This document shows, piece after piece, positions 1 to 12,190 of a stretch of DNA of 64,000 nt. Both the position numbers and the translations under genes were made by a program. The notes under the pieces are model-generated. The model saw only the letters and a program-made list of their open reading frames with translations, was not told the DNA's origin and did not search any database. The stretch comes from Rhinopithecus roxellana (Eukaryota > Chordata > Mammalia > Primates > Cercopithecidae), in the NCBI RefSeq assembly GCF_007565055.1, contig NC_044554.1, forward strand, positions 50,069,176 to 50,133,175, read 5' to 3'. How positions within the stretch are numbered: position 1 is the first letter of the stretch; each line of letters begins with the position of its first letter.

Positions 1-2935
1 TTTATGCAGGGATATGAAAATTGTTTCCAAGTGAAAGCGGGACGGTGGAGAACAGTGCAAAGTAAGCTCTCCTTTGTTAAGAAGGATATATACACATACA
101 TATGTGTGGAAGGATATCTATGGAAGAGCATCCAAAACCTGTGAAAAAGGCAAAGGAAGTGGACTGAGACCCAGTGCGAGAGAGGCTTACTTTCATTGTA
201 TTCTCTTTAATTGCATCCGTTTAAATTTTTGCATTCTTAAACTCTTGCATGTGTATTATTATTTCAACTAAATCATTAAAATTTTATTTAAAACTATAGG
301 ATAATAACTGTTTAGTAAAGTTAATCAAAATAGTGCTCATACCCTCATAATGCCTTCTCAGAACTGTGTTGTAAGCTACCTCTTATATAAAACCCTCCTG
401 TGCCTTCAGAAGGCACACCACTAAGCTCACGAGCAAATGAACGGAAGGAATAGCTACCTCCAGTGTCACAGTGAAGACAAACAGGCTTGGCACCTCCTTT
501 GCTTGTTGATCTAGAGATTGGGGGTTCTCTATCTCTCCTCGTGTCTGAGTCTCAGAAGTCTGTGAATTGGGTGGACTAGAGCACTATAATCCCTTTATTT
601 CTGTGAAGAAAAAAAAGAGACATGTTGCCCAGATTGCTCAAAAGACATAGAACTGAGAGGAAAAAACAAAAAAAGTCAATTAGAAGAGAAGTTGTGATTT
701 GTTTTTCCTGGATATATATGGCCTTGGGATTGTTGAAAACTATCATAAAACTAAAATCAAACTATGAAACTTTAATTGTGACAAATATGAAAATCGTAAT
801 TTGATTCCTACTAATTTTTTCCTGGTACTGTGGGCTGTGCTCCCCATGAAGTTATCATGGAGAGACACCATTTCTACATACGTGTGGGCTGATGTAGAGT
901 AGGCACCTGCCAACTAGCCCCTGAAACTCACCTTTTATACATCTTTAACCCTATTTGTGAAATAGAGAGTTCAATTTACAGCCTATGGAGACAAGGAGCA
1001 TTTCCATATGGCAAACTGCTCTTAAGTAATGTTCTTTGCAAAAATGTCTGAAATGCTACTAGGGTCCTTCACAGATGAAATAAATGCTTTGGAGAGGAAC
1101 GGGGAGATCATGAAGTAAAAAGTATGCATAGCTATTAAATTCTGTAGCCTTGGCACCATCACCAATGGCTGTTTAATAAACATCCTAAAGTAATTTATGT
1201 TGTAAGTGCATCCCCCTAAATGCTCAATGGCTTAATTTGGAGATGTGCTTGACACACTGAAGCAAACCAGAGTCACGGAGTCCTAAGAAATACTGTTAAC
1301 AGGGAAAGAAAACGCCAGCAGCAGGTTTTTAAACAATGAAGGCTATTTTACCATTTGCCCAGAAGTTATTCTTTAAAATAGTCTCTTTCTTTCACTCAGA
1401 ACATGGATGGATACTGTAATCTGTACAAAGAAGAAACAGTAAGCCCTGTGTCTTCTCAAGCTTACAACTAGACAAATGATCACGAAGAAAGAACAATAAA
1501 TATTTTGGAAATATTTCAATGAATTATTCTGAAAGACAGCCAAGCATGATAGAAAAGATGCGCTGCAGATAATATCAGCTGTCCAATATGGAACACTCTG
1601 GAAGATGAAGAGCAAGATATTTGCTTTGATGACCCGAACTACAAGGAACACAGTCACTTGTGGTTGCAATAGGGCGTGCTTGCATAGCCTTAGCATCTGC
1701 CTCGTAATGACAACACGAAGCTGGCCTCCCTCCCGAAGATCCAGAAAAGAGCAAAAGCAATTATGAAACATGCATGTTAAGGCCGCTCAGCCTCTGCCAT
1801 CAGGAAACAGCATAAAGCAAAGAAGAAAATGGAGACACTGCCTGTGGATGGCCACTTCAGCAATTTTTTGAAATTTTACTAAGAACAAAGATAGTCATCA
1901 AAAAGAAATGGTTGAGAATCTTAAAGTACCCAGTAGGATACTTCTAATGTTTGATGAGGACCTCTTTTAGATTCAGATCCAGAAGACTGAAGGTTATAAA
2001 TACATTTTTTCAGAAAAAAAAATTGTTGCTGAGTCAGATTAGGAAGTTAGGTGAGTTCTTGCTTATCGAACAAACCAGATAAATTCAAGACTTTTCATTT
2101 TAATATATAAAAAGAATATGGGTGTGTCCCTGTCGCAGGAATCCAAATAAAGAAAAAGGAAGCTTTATTAAGATATGGAATAAATTGCTGTCAGCAAATT
2201 TATACCACTGCAGATTCTTTTGAAGCCAATTTCAAAGGCAGAAACATAAGTGACAAGAACACGGCTGCTCCACATGCCTGGAATGCTAAGTAAGCAGGAC
2301 TCAGAACTTGATTTTTCAAAGTGTCTTCAATGGTTGTGGGCATGGAGCATCTTCTGCATTTGGTCCAGAAGAGCATCCCAGGAACAGGCCAGTACATCTC
2401 TCCTGCCACAGAGATGGGAAGCAGCCTCTGCAAGTAGAGGACCCTTGCTCCTCTCTCACAGCCTGCTTGAGAGTCCTCTCTCCTCCAACTTACAAAAGGA
2501 ACTGGTCAGTATTTAGAAACTCTCTAACACAAGAATGTGCAAAAGGACCTATCTCCTTTAGAAAAACATTCACATTTCAGATGTGTATAAGGTTTTAAAA
2601 ATATAAAACCAGAAGCAGCAGAAATGTGAATATAAAATAACGGTGGAGAAAATGAGACTGATTAGACAAAGTTTCAGGTAACAAAAATTTCAGTCTATGA
2701 CTTAATAATATTTTCTCAGCTTCTTTTATAGATATATCACTTAATATCTTTTTGATACAGTGGAGACAATAGATCCACAAACCTGCTACATCTCTTTGGT
2801 TTACAAAAATAAGACCGTTTCTTAGGTATCAAGGTTGTGTTTTGTTTTCAGAAACTGGCAAAAATTAAAGATTTGTGGAATCATAGCTTACAAGGCATAG
2901 CTTACGAGTTATGTTGCTATAAAAATGAAAGATTT
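1..2935. other. Probable EPHB6 first-intron region, no coding exon seen
   Basis: AT-rich, single-copy-like sequence. No recognised coding exon, RNA gene or clear repeat. If the CpG island is the EPHB6 promoter, this is intron or non-coding 5' exon territory of that minus-strand gene. Confidence 0.4.
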
Positions 2936-3210
2936 CACTTTGGGAGGCCGAGGCGAGTGGATCACAAGGTCAGGAGATTGAGACCATCAGGCTAACATGG
3001 TGAAACTCCGTCTCTACTAAAAATACAAAAAAAGAAAAAAAAATTAGCCGGGCGTGGCGGCGTGCGCCTGTAGTCCCAGTTGCTGGGGAGGCTGAGGCAG
3101 GAGAATGGTGTGAACCCAGGAGGCGGAGGTTGCAGTGAGCTGAGATCGCGCCACTGCACTCCCGCCTGGGTGACAGAGTGAGACTCTGTCTCAAAGAAAA
3201 GAAGAGAAAG
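2936..3210 (+). repeat. Alu SINE, 5' truncated
   Basis: Begins inside the left monomer (CACTTTGGGAGGCC) and runs through the right monomer to 'gagactctgtctcaaag' and an A-rich tail. It is AluY/S-like. Confidence 0.9.
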
Positions 3211-6169
3211 ATTTAAAAGTAAATTACATTAGTAAATAGGTAAGAATTTTAAAAATTAACCGTGCTCCAATTAAATGCTAAATATGATACTTTCATGAGC
3301 AAATCAAGCTTACTTAATATAGTTTATGTACCTCAAGCCACAAAGTGAATTTTTAAAGATTAAATAATATAAGCCAAATAAGCTTGGAGGAAGGTAGGCA
3401 GAAGACATATTAGGCCATTAAAATGGGTTACTGTGGGAGGTAGAAATGAAGGATTGTAGGTGTGGGCAATAATTTTGTCTTATACACAATTCAATTATTT
3501 TTCTTGTTACAGTAAGCATAACCTTATTTTTATAATTAATGTAAAATCTCATAATTAAAATCTAAACAAAAAAAAATTTGTAAAACCTAGACAAATAAGC
3601 ATATGTTTACATTTTATGCATTCCCCATACCCTTTTCCTTCTATGTTTCAAAATATTCAGAAATGTTCATCTATAAGAAGGTAGAGGTGGAGACACAGTA
3701 GGAGCTGAGAATGAATGAGTGAAATAATGCCAACAAGAAAAGCAAAATAATTGTTATCTCAGGCTAGTCTTTAAGCTTCTCTCCTAAGAAAAGCAAACTG
3801 TCCCGCTGCTGACATCATGCATGCTTCTCTTCGACGATGTCAAGCAAAGGGATGAGGCTATGAAGGGACAGAGGGAAACCCAGGGGACTTTCCACTGGGA
3901 ACACGTAGTAAAGGGCATGGCCCCAAAGCGAGCCCAGACAGGAAGAATTTAGTGAGACAAAGCAGGCTGCAGAGTCCAGTAGGGGCAGAACAGTCTTGAG
4001 GGCAAAGGGGCTCGAGGTTTTATGTCTGGTATGGTTGCTGGGCTGGTCCTTACACCTGTGAGCCACCAAGCCTGTGTGGGAGGGGTCAGTACCACAGGCC
4101 CTATCCCCCATCCTGTTTCACAGCTGTTAAACGCCCAGGAAATGCCAGTATAATCCTTGCTCAGTTTAATGCTGAAGGCTCTATCCTTTAATCTCCACCT
4201 TGGAGATCTCTTCGTGCTCTGGCCTCCTGCCTTGAGAAGGATCCCATCATCAGGCTTTATGGAGGCATCCAGGACAGACAGTGAGGAGGTGGCTGTCCTC
4301 CGGCTCTTCTATCCCCTGCTTCCCTGGCTGGAGAAGCCAATTTGGAGATTACCTAGCAGAGGACAGTCCTGTGTCCCTGGAGGCCTCCAGCCCCTTAGAA
4401 TGTACCCCAGAGCACTGTGACTCAGACAAATGTGCCTCCCACTCCCAGGCTGTGGAGCTGGGGGAGGCTTTTAAGATGCAGGCAGTGTCTAGGTCTAGCC
4501 AGACAGCCACTTAGAATGAGCCACTCTGTGCACTGACGGGGACATGCGTGGCTCTGGAAAAGAGCATAAGGGAGGGTGTTGGGGCAGGAGGCAAATGTGC
4601 CTGAGAGATGAGTAAGTGGAAGGTTGTGGAAGAAAGCCCCTGAGTGCCAGGAGTAGCACCTGCGTCAGCAGTGCCTGAAGATGTGTCTACCTGGCGGAGT
4701 GTGTAAGGAAATGTGTATGAGGTGAGGTGGGCGGGAGCAGATGCCGTCTGTGTAGAGGGGGTTGTTGCTTTCCTGTGGCAGAAGATGCACATCAGTGCTG
4801 GTTCCGGAGTGGCTCCATGGGCTCTTCTTCCTCACCTTGGGCCCCTGCTCTACCCCCAGTCTGCCTGTGAGTTGCTCTTGGCCCCAGGTGGTGCTTCTGC
4901 AGAAACACCTGGGGATGGGGGGGATGGGGCGGGGGATGGGTAAAGAAAGGGAAACCTGAGGCTTCTCAAACCCTCCAGAACCTGCCACCCTCCTTCACCT
5001 AGAGTGAGGAGTGGGGTGGGAACTCAGGGTCTAAGGCCCAGGCTCAGGACTGGGTGATAGCAGAACAGCCGTCCCAGAAGGAGGATCCTGCCTTTCCCAT
5101 GCTCAGCCCATCCCAGCCTGTTGCTCCCCAGCATCCTGGTAACTCAGCGTCATTGCCAGCCATCTTCTTGCACCCTGAATGGAGTAACAGACTCCGAACA
5201 AGACCACCTTCTGAGGCCACCAGGTAAGTACGTAGGCACCCCCACCCTAATCTTCCTTTGAGAAAAAAGGCCCATTGCCCTGAAAAAGCCAAGTGGCCCC
5301 ACTGAGCAGCACTCAGAAGCCTCAATGCTCCAATGTTCCATTACTTGGACAGCTTCTGTGGTCTACTAACAGCCCCACACAGCTCCCTCCCACTAGTCTC
5401 TCAGCTCAGGACCAGCATCTTCCCTCCTAGAGCCTCAGTCAAGTTCCCCCTGCGGGTGGAGGACCTGGGTTAACTGATTGGGAACAGGCCCAGCCGCTCC
5501 GATCCATGGGCACTGCCAGGGACATTACAACATTGCTATGCTGGGTCCATGCCAACTTCCCCAGGGATGGGAGGAGAGAGAGTGCCAGACGGCCAAGATC
5601 GGTGGGTGGGGGTGTGGGGCAAGCAGGGCCAAGCACCCAGATGGAGGGAGCAGAGTGAGGGTGGAGCTGGGGCAGGAGCACGCAATAGACTTTGATTGCA
5701 TGTTGGGGGTGATGGCTGGGCAGCAGGAACCAAGCATTCCTTCCACCTCCAAGGCTTAACTGTGGTCATGGGGCTGGGGGTGGGGAGCAGGAGACAGGTG
5801 TGTGGTCAGCCTCCTGACTCCTCCCAGCTCCAAGGGGATTGGAGTGATGCCACTGGAGTCAGAGGGGTGGCAATCCTGTTCCAAGCTTGGAGCTTAGTCT
5901 CTGCGAGGACCCTCCCAGATGAGGACTCCCAAGCCAGAGCCAGAGGACAATGTCTGGGAACGCAACTGGGGGTCCTAACAGCAAGGGTAACGGGGTGTCA
6001 ATGATGCCTGGTCAGAGTGGAGTGGGGGGGGGGGTAGCAGCCAGGTTGACCCTTTCCTCACCCTTCATGAACCCCACACTGGCCTTGAGGAAGGATCCTC
6101 AGTACTCCCCCAGGAAGCCACCTAGGTGCTGGGGAGCCCCTCTACTCTTGCAAATCTTAATTCATCTGT
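3211..6169. other. Probable EPHB6 intronic region, GC rising toward the CpG island
   Basis: AT-rich up to about 3800, then increasingly GC-rich. It contains a G-run cluster (4911-4940) and a G10 run (about 6026-6036). No open frame resembles EPHB6; non-coding 5' exons cannot be excluded. Confidence 0.4.
4911..4940 (+). other. G-quadruplex-capable G-run cluster
   Basis: Five runs of three or more G (GGGG, GGGGGGG, GGGG, GGGGG, GGG) are separated by 1-2-nt loops. It is on the strand opposite presumed EPHB6 transcription. Confidence 0.7.
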
Positions 6170-6910
6170 CCCCAGGCATACTGTCCCCGAATCCCACAAC
6201 CCCGTCTGCTAACCCCCGCGGGCTCACCTTCCCGTTGGCCGCAATCTCTGGAGGTCTGCGCCCCCGGAGGCCTCGCAGGGCAGCTGGGCTCCTCGAGTTC
6301 GCACGGTGCCACCCGCGTCTTCTCCAGTCCGGGGACCCCGTTGCACCCGGCCCAAGTCTGTTCGGCTCCGCGAGTCCCTGGGATTCCGGGGTGGACCTGA
6401 GGTCGGCGGCAGGGGCTGCTCCAGAGGTGGGGCACCGGGAGACCCTGGGGGTCCGCGTCGCGATCGCCGTCGCCCAGCTGGGTCCCGGGTCTCGCCGCCC
6501 GCTGCTCTAGAGCCGCGGCTGAAGCGAGCGCAGCCCGGCCCGCCCCCTCCTCGTCGCCTCCCAGGCCGGCCCGGCCCGCCCCTTCAGCTTCTTTGGCCGC
6601 CTTCCCACTCCCCTCTTCCGGGGAGCCAAGCCCGCCCTCCCGGCCTAGGCGACGAGTGCGCGGCGCCCGCTCCTGCGCCCAGGCGCGCGGGGGAGACGCG
6701 GGGCGCGCCCGGGGCCCCGCCTGTGCGCCGGGAAGGGGGCGGCCTCCTCCCGCGGGTCTCGGCCAGGAGGATCGCACGCGTGGGGCGCCTGCAGGAAGTG
6801 GGAAGGGAAGAGGCTGTCTGTAAAGCCCCCAGGCTCAGGCTCGGGCTCGGGTCGGACACCCGCGGAGCGAAGCGCAACTGGCGGACCGTAGCAGTTCAGG
6901 GCAGGGCAGA
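6170..6910 (-). promoter_or_regulatory. EPHB6: CpG island, probable EPHB6 promoter and first exon
   Basis: This is the only dense CpG cluster in the window: GC-rich throughout, with many CGs, GGGCGG-type boxes (for example near 6735) and CGCGGG runs between about 6200 and 6870. EPHB6 lies next to TRBV30 in human at about 40 kb, and this island lies 42 kb from the TRBV30 leader. EPHB6 would be transcribed toward lower coordinates. EPHB6 encodes a kinase-dead ephrin-B receptor, but its coding exons begin well downstream of the promoter and none was recognised here. The island is observed; the gene assignment is by synteny. Open frames through the island are by-products of high GC. Confidence 0.6.
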
Positions 6911-8746
6911 GCCCCGCACACACCCCCTCGCGCCTCCCTCCTCTTCGGCTTTAACTCTAGGAACTAAAACAGTGGGGCTCCTACTCAGCTTTGAACTAAG
7001 GTGGGCGTGAGCTGAGCAAGAGAGAAGGAAGGAAAAGCAGGGGGTGGAGGGAAAGACAAACTGAGAAATCTGGGAGAGTACTGGCGGTGGTGGGGGGAGC
7101 CCAGGCAGCGGGAGAGGGGGGCGTCTGGGTATGAACGCGTCGCTGTGCTAGCCTGGAACTCTTCTCTCTTTTCGTGTCTGAATCTTGGTCAACGTTGGGG
7201 CTTCTGAGTCGAACCTCCCTTCATCCACCCTCCCCAAAGGGCAGGGCAGTCGGGTTGAAAAGGGGAAGTGCTGCTGTGCGCCTGGCTCTGACATGGCTTG
7301 GGCAAGTCGCTGCACCTCTGGGTGCCTCCTCCCTCGCCCGCGCTCCGGAGAGAACCTCCCTGCGGTGAGGAGGGGCGGTGCAGGGTGCTCTCAGCTGGCG
7401 CCTGGAGGCAGGGTTGAGGAACCGAGGGGGCGCCACGAGGAAAAATGTTTCCGCCCACCTCTAACCCCTTCTCTAGCCGAGGACGGGGATTTGGGGTCTA
7501 TTGTTTGGGTCCTACAGAGCTGGGCTGGGGCTTTCCCACGAAGTGTTGCTACCACCTGCTGGTTTTTCCAGGGAACACAAGCACCCGGTGCAATTCCCTT
7601 TGCCCCCTTTTCTCCCCGTATCGCCCTGTCCCATCTTGCTCTCCAGCTTCTTTGATTTATTCAAAGACATGTTTATTAAAGCACTGACTGCAAATGGGCT
7701 GATCGAAAGTGGTACTTAAAGAGCATTCAGAAGCCGAAGAAAATTGTGAAAGAGATCTATGAGCCAACAAACACAATAAACAAAACAATGAAACTCACTA
7801 AGTCACCTGGGAGAGACAAACAGGCTTTAATGAATTGACTGAATGAGTGATAGAAAGATAAAGGCTACCGAACAAGTTCCCACTTGGCCAGGGGGTTGTT
7901 CACTCTTAATATCAGGAGTCAATAAATAAGCCTGATAGCATTTAATGCTTCTGCATTTGGACGTCATTAATAATTCCACTTGTACTGACGTTCTGCTTTA
8001 TCTTGTTTCTTCCCTTTGCCCTGAAACTCAGTGGTGGAGGGCTTCCTTCATTTTCTGATTAGTTATCTCCAAGGCTTTCAAAGACTTCTGCAAAGAAACG
8101 GAATTTGCATTGTATGTGGAATTATGTAACTCATACATTAACGTGCCTGATGGCTAGACATCTATGGTTATATTGAAAACTTAAAAAAAAGACACATAAC
8201 TAGATTATGTTAAAATAAAAATATGAACAAAACCAAACCGTAGTTGTTACTTTATAAAACCCAAGAAATTCCTGTAGTAATTTGCAACCTGTCTTGTATT
8301 GACATACAGTAAAAATACCTGCATTCTTTTCTATTGCATGATATACCTCATATTAGGTGACTATAATATGAAATGAAGTTTTTGCTGCTCAAGGCTTATG
8401 TAATTAGTTATATTTGTCTTGTTAATAAAATTTGAGAGGCATCTAGTTTTCAAAGGAAGTGTCGTTGTACTCAGGAAACAAAGAGATTTAAATTTGTGGT
8501 TAGTCAGCTTTGCATCCTAAATACCTATATCTTATCAAAGCAAGTTTTAATGGTAGGTGGACAGCATAGAATGCATTGTTAAAGTATGCTGCAACCTGCA
8601 GCTATTAAAAAGCAAAGTAATGAATTCCTTTTTAAAGTTTAATGTAATTTTTTTGCTATAATTTGTTTGGTGCCTGGGACACTCCAGGTGCTTGGAAGTG
8701 TTATAGAATGAATCAATAAAAAATAGTATTTAAACTTTTTCTATGT
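6911..8746. other. CpG-island flank and AT-rich intergenic sequence
   Basis: The first part (to about 7650) is GC-rich flank of the presumed promoter, with a CTCF-like motif at 7549-7562. The rest is AT-rich. No gene is recognised. Confidence 0.45.
7549..7562 (-). promoter_or_regulatory. CTCF-like motif beside the CpG island
   Basis: Minus-strand CCAGCAGGTGGTAG fits 13 of 14 positions of the CTCF core (T in place of C at position 12). It is about 0.7 kb upstream of the presumed EPHB6 promoter. Confidence 0.35.
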
Positions 8747-9025
8747 GGCTGGGCACGATGGCTTATGCCTGTAATCCCAGCACTTTGGGAGGCTGAGGCG
8801 AGAGGATCACTTGAGGTCAGGAGTTTGAGACCAGCCTGGCCAGCATGGTGAAACCTCATCTCTACCAAACAATACAAAAATTAGCCAGGCGTGGTGATGC
8901 GCACTTATAGTCCCAGATACTCAGGAGGCCAACATGGGAGAATCGCTTGAACCCGGGAGGCGGAGGTTGCAGGGAGCCAAGATTGTCCTACTGCACTCCA
9001 GCCTGGGCAACACAGTGAGACCCTG

Positions 9026-9034
<9 letters not shown>
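8747..9034 (+). repeat. Alu SINE
   Basis: Starts GGCTGGGCACGATGGC, contains both monomers, and its tail runs straight into a (TG)n tract. It is moderately diverged. Confidence 0.92.

Positions 9035-9079
<45 letters not shown>
9034..9079. repeat. (TG)n microsatellite
   Basis: About 22 TG repeats grown from the Alu tail; likely polymorphic. Confidence 0.95.
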
Positions 9080-9081
<2 letters not shown>

Positions 9082-11165
9082 GACGTTCAGTGCTAATGGG
9101 CAGGACCTAAAAAGTTTGTGGCTCATAGAATTCATCATTTCTGGCACACGCAATCTATTATATAAATTTGGAGCCAAAAGGAACTGCTGAGTAGAAAACT
9201 CCAGGTGAGATAGGAAGGCTCCTAGATTGGTTCTGCTTCATTTTTTCCTGAGTTTTTGCCTCCTTCTTAGGCTTTTCTCGCTCCCCTAGGATATGCAATT
9301 TTCTTCTTCCTTATTTCCCCTTAGAACAGCTAATGTAAGCTGATGTTGTCATAAACAAAGAGCTTTACAAGTAATTTCACTGATAAGAATTCTAGTAAAA
9401 AGCCATAAAGGAGTCTCCTGAGTCCCTGATCTCTTATTCCAAAACATTAGTTATCGCTCCCGATGCATGACCTCCCAGGGCTCAGGCCCTTCACTGAACT
9501 GTCTTGAGGCTTTGTGGCCTCCAGGTGCAGTTGTACTTCCTAAAAGCTGGAGTCTAGTCTCCAAACACTTTACCAATGGAAGTATTAAATGCCCATTTGT
9601 ACAACTAAAGCTTTTATTGTTTTCTGTTCAGAAACTTCTAGAGTGTTCAAAAATTCTCCTATGTTACGGGTTTGTTTGAAAGTGAAACCTAGATTGCAAC
9701 TGATTTGTAGACCAAGGGTAATGGATACCCTTCATGGTGGTATTAAAGTTTACCCATCATAGTCTTATACTTTGATATTACTTTAACCATGCAATAATAA
9801 AAAGGTATTCAGAGATATTAGTGCCTCCAAGATAAAGAGGATGGCTCTTCTCTCAGTTAGGGGTTGACTTCAGCTATATGTAACAGAAAAGTTGTACAAC
9901 AGTGGTTTAAACAAATTAGATAACACAGAAATACTACGAAGGCCCCAAGTCAACAAGACTCCAACTCTAGGATGAGGGCTTGTTCTCAGATTGTCAACAT
10001 TTTAGCCAGAGCTCCAATTACAACGTCTCCAAATTTCAGGCAAGAAAAAGAAGGGAACAGGATTAAAGCGCTACATCCAGCTGAGTTAGCACTGTTCACA
10101 GAACCTTTCTGGAAGATCCATTCAGTGACTTCATATGTCTTACTGGCCAAGACAGTGTCACATGCTTGAAACCTGCAAAATGAAACCTGCAAAATACATG
10201 CTGCACAAAATAAAATTAAAGCTGTTAAACATAAGAGAGGAAGAAAGAAAGAGTATTAGCCAGGGAACCAGCAGCCTCTGCCACAAATGAGATAAAATGA
10301 TCACAGTAGTCTACATTTTTCCCTACAATCAACAAAGATTTCCATTTCCTTTTTATAGGATATACTTGCTGGTATTTTCCTCCAGACCATTGTCTTTACA
10401 TAGGTTTAATGCTCAAAGATGGTTCCCAGGAAGTTAGTTGAGTGAAGGGAAATGCCAGGAGTGTCTTCTTTCTAAAATAACCGTGACACAATCTCAAAAG
10501 AAAAATAAATCCTTTGCAGTTACCCACACAAACAATAGGACTTGAAAACATTCTAGATTTTAATAAGATTTTGGGCAGTCCTCAGATGCAGAGCAGAAGT
10601 GATAAACACTCCACACCTTTCTCTGCTGCTTTCCTGGTTTGTGTCTTTTCCATTCAGGTGCATATAGGAGATGGGATGATCTATGATGTGGAGCAGATGG
10701 CCCCCTGGTCGGCTCTTCCAGTAGAATGCAGTCTATTTCCGGAGCTCCGCCTCCAGATAGTGCTCTCTGAAAACTTTGGCATTTCCTAAACTGCAAGGGT
10801 GGCCTGCATTTCTACGAGATCTGCCTTCTACTTGTAGATGTGGCTGACACATTTCCTGGTTCCCATATTCTCTTGTCTTTAGTATACGTCTCTCTACATT
10901 CAAATGGATTCTGAGAATCTATCCCATCAGAACTTAAAGCGCCACCAACAAAGTGGAACTAGTCAACAACAAGAATCAGTAAACAGGAACGACAACACTT
11001 GAGATCTTTTAAAAATCTGAAACAAAGTAGAAAAGGAATGAAGATGTAAGAGTTCAAAGAAAAAGTCTTCACTTTATATTCTTAATGAGTTAAAAGCAGA
11101 TGTGGAAGCTATATTAAAAGGTTGAGATAAAAAGGGATGGGGGCGGGGGAAGAAAAACGTAACAG
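9080..11165. other. Intergenic interval, nothing recognised
   Basis: Mixed single-copy-like sequence. Short open frames show no recognisable domain, and no clear repeat was identified. Confidence 0.45.
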
Positions 11166-11308
11166 TCAGGCGGGGCGTGGTGGCTCACGCCTGTAATCCC
11201 AGCACTTTGGGAGGCTGAGGTGGGTGGATCACCTGAATTCAGGAGTTCGAGACCAGCCTGGCCAACATGGTGAAACCCTGTCTCTACTAAAAATATGAAA
11301 ATTAGCCA
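11166..11308 (+). repeat. Alu left-monomer fragment
   Basis: Starts GGCGGGGCGTGGTGGC and stops abruptly after 'attagccagg' at a fold-back sequence. The right monomer is missing. Confidence 0.9.
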
Positions 11309-11341
11309 GGGAATTCTAAACTTAAATTTAGAATTCCCGGC
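11305..11341. repeat. Perfect hairpin (inverted repeat) at an Alu break
   Basis: Arms GGGAATTCTAAA (11309-11320) and TTTAGAATTCCC (11327-11338) surround a 6-nt loop. The stem extends 3 bp further (GCC/GGC) across one bulged A at 11308. A further copy of the arm sequence (AATTCCCTGGC) occurs about 10 bp beyond. Confidence 0.9.
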
Positions 11342-11424
11342 AATAACCAAATTCCCTGGCATGGCCCTTTCTCCTTTGTCTTGCTTTGAAATAAACATGA
11401 ACATTGTATTGTTTGTCTATCAAT

Positions 11425-12190
11425 ACCAGAAAAAATCTTAGTGGCTGAAAACAACACTTACTTATTATTTTACAGTTCCAAAGGCCAGAAGTCAGAAGTG
11501 GACCTCCGTGGGCTAAAATCCATGTACTGGTAGGGCTGTGTTCCTTTTGGAGTCACTAAGGAGGGTCTGTTTCCTAGCTTTTCCCAGTGTGGTTCTTGGA
11601 AGCCACCGTATTCCTTAGTTTGAGGTCTTCTCCTTTATCTTCAAATCCAGCAACATCGGCTAAGTCCTTCTGCTGCTGTTCCTCTCACTCTCTTCTTCCG
11701 CGTTTTTTTGTTTTTTTTTTTGAGACGGAGTCTCACTCTGTCGCCCAGGCTTGAGTGTAGTGGCGCGATCTCCGCTCACTGCAAGCTCCGCCTCCTGGGT
11801 TCACTCCATTCTCCTGCCTCAGCCTCTTGAGTAGCTGGGACTACAGGCGCCCGCCACCACACCCGGCTAATTTTTGGTATTTTTAGTGGAGACGGAGTTT
11901 CACCGTGTTAGCCAGGATGGTCTCGATCTCCTGACCTCGTGATCCGCCCGCCTTGGCCTCCCAAAGTGCTGGGATTACAGGCGTGAGCCATTGCGCCCGG
12001 CCTCTTCTTCCGCTTTTAAGGACTTCTGTGATTATGTCGGGCTAGCCGGGATAATCCAGGGTAATCTCCCCATCTCAAGGTTAACTGATTAGCAACGTTC
12101 ATTTTCCTTTGCTATGTAAATGAGCGTATTAACAGGTCCCAGTGATTAGGAGGTGGGCATCTTTGGGACCGATATTCTGCCTACCACAGA
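11425..12190 (-). repeat. MaLR-type LTR split by an Alu
   Basis: The pieces 11425-11701 and 12002-12190 are continuous with each other, running from 'cttagtggctgaaaacaaca' to 'atattctgcctaccaca'. This is the common MLT/MST-type layout in reverse. The same family occurs at 44.7-45.5 kb. The subfamily is uncertain. Confidence 0.6.
11702..12001 (-). repeat. AluY with 12-bp target-site duplication
   Basis: Complete reverse-oriented Alu from T-tract to 'gcgcccggc', bounded by CTCTTCTTCCGC at 11690-11701 and 12002-12013. It is inserted within an older LTR. Confidence 0.95.

Noticed and set aside
3815..4111. A 98-residue minus-strand frame considered as an EPHB6 exon
   Set aside because: It does not resemble the EPHB6 N-terminus or ephrin-binding domain and lacks convincing splice sites; treated as chance.
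6157..7010. Open frames of 186-234 residues on both strands in the CpG island
   Set aside because: High GC removes stop codons by chance; the sequences are Arg/Pro/Gly/Ala-rich without any domain, and they overlap on opposite strands.
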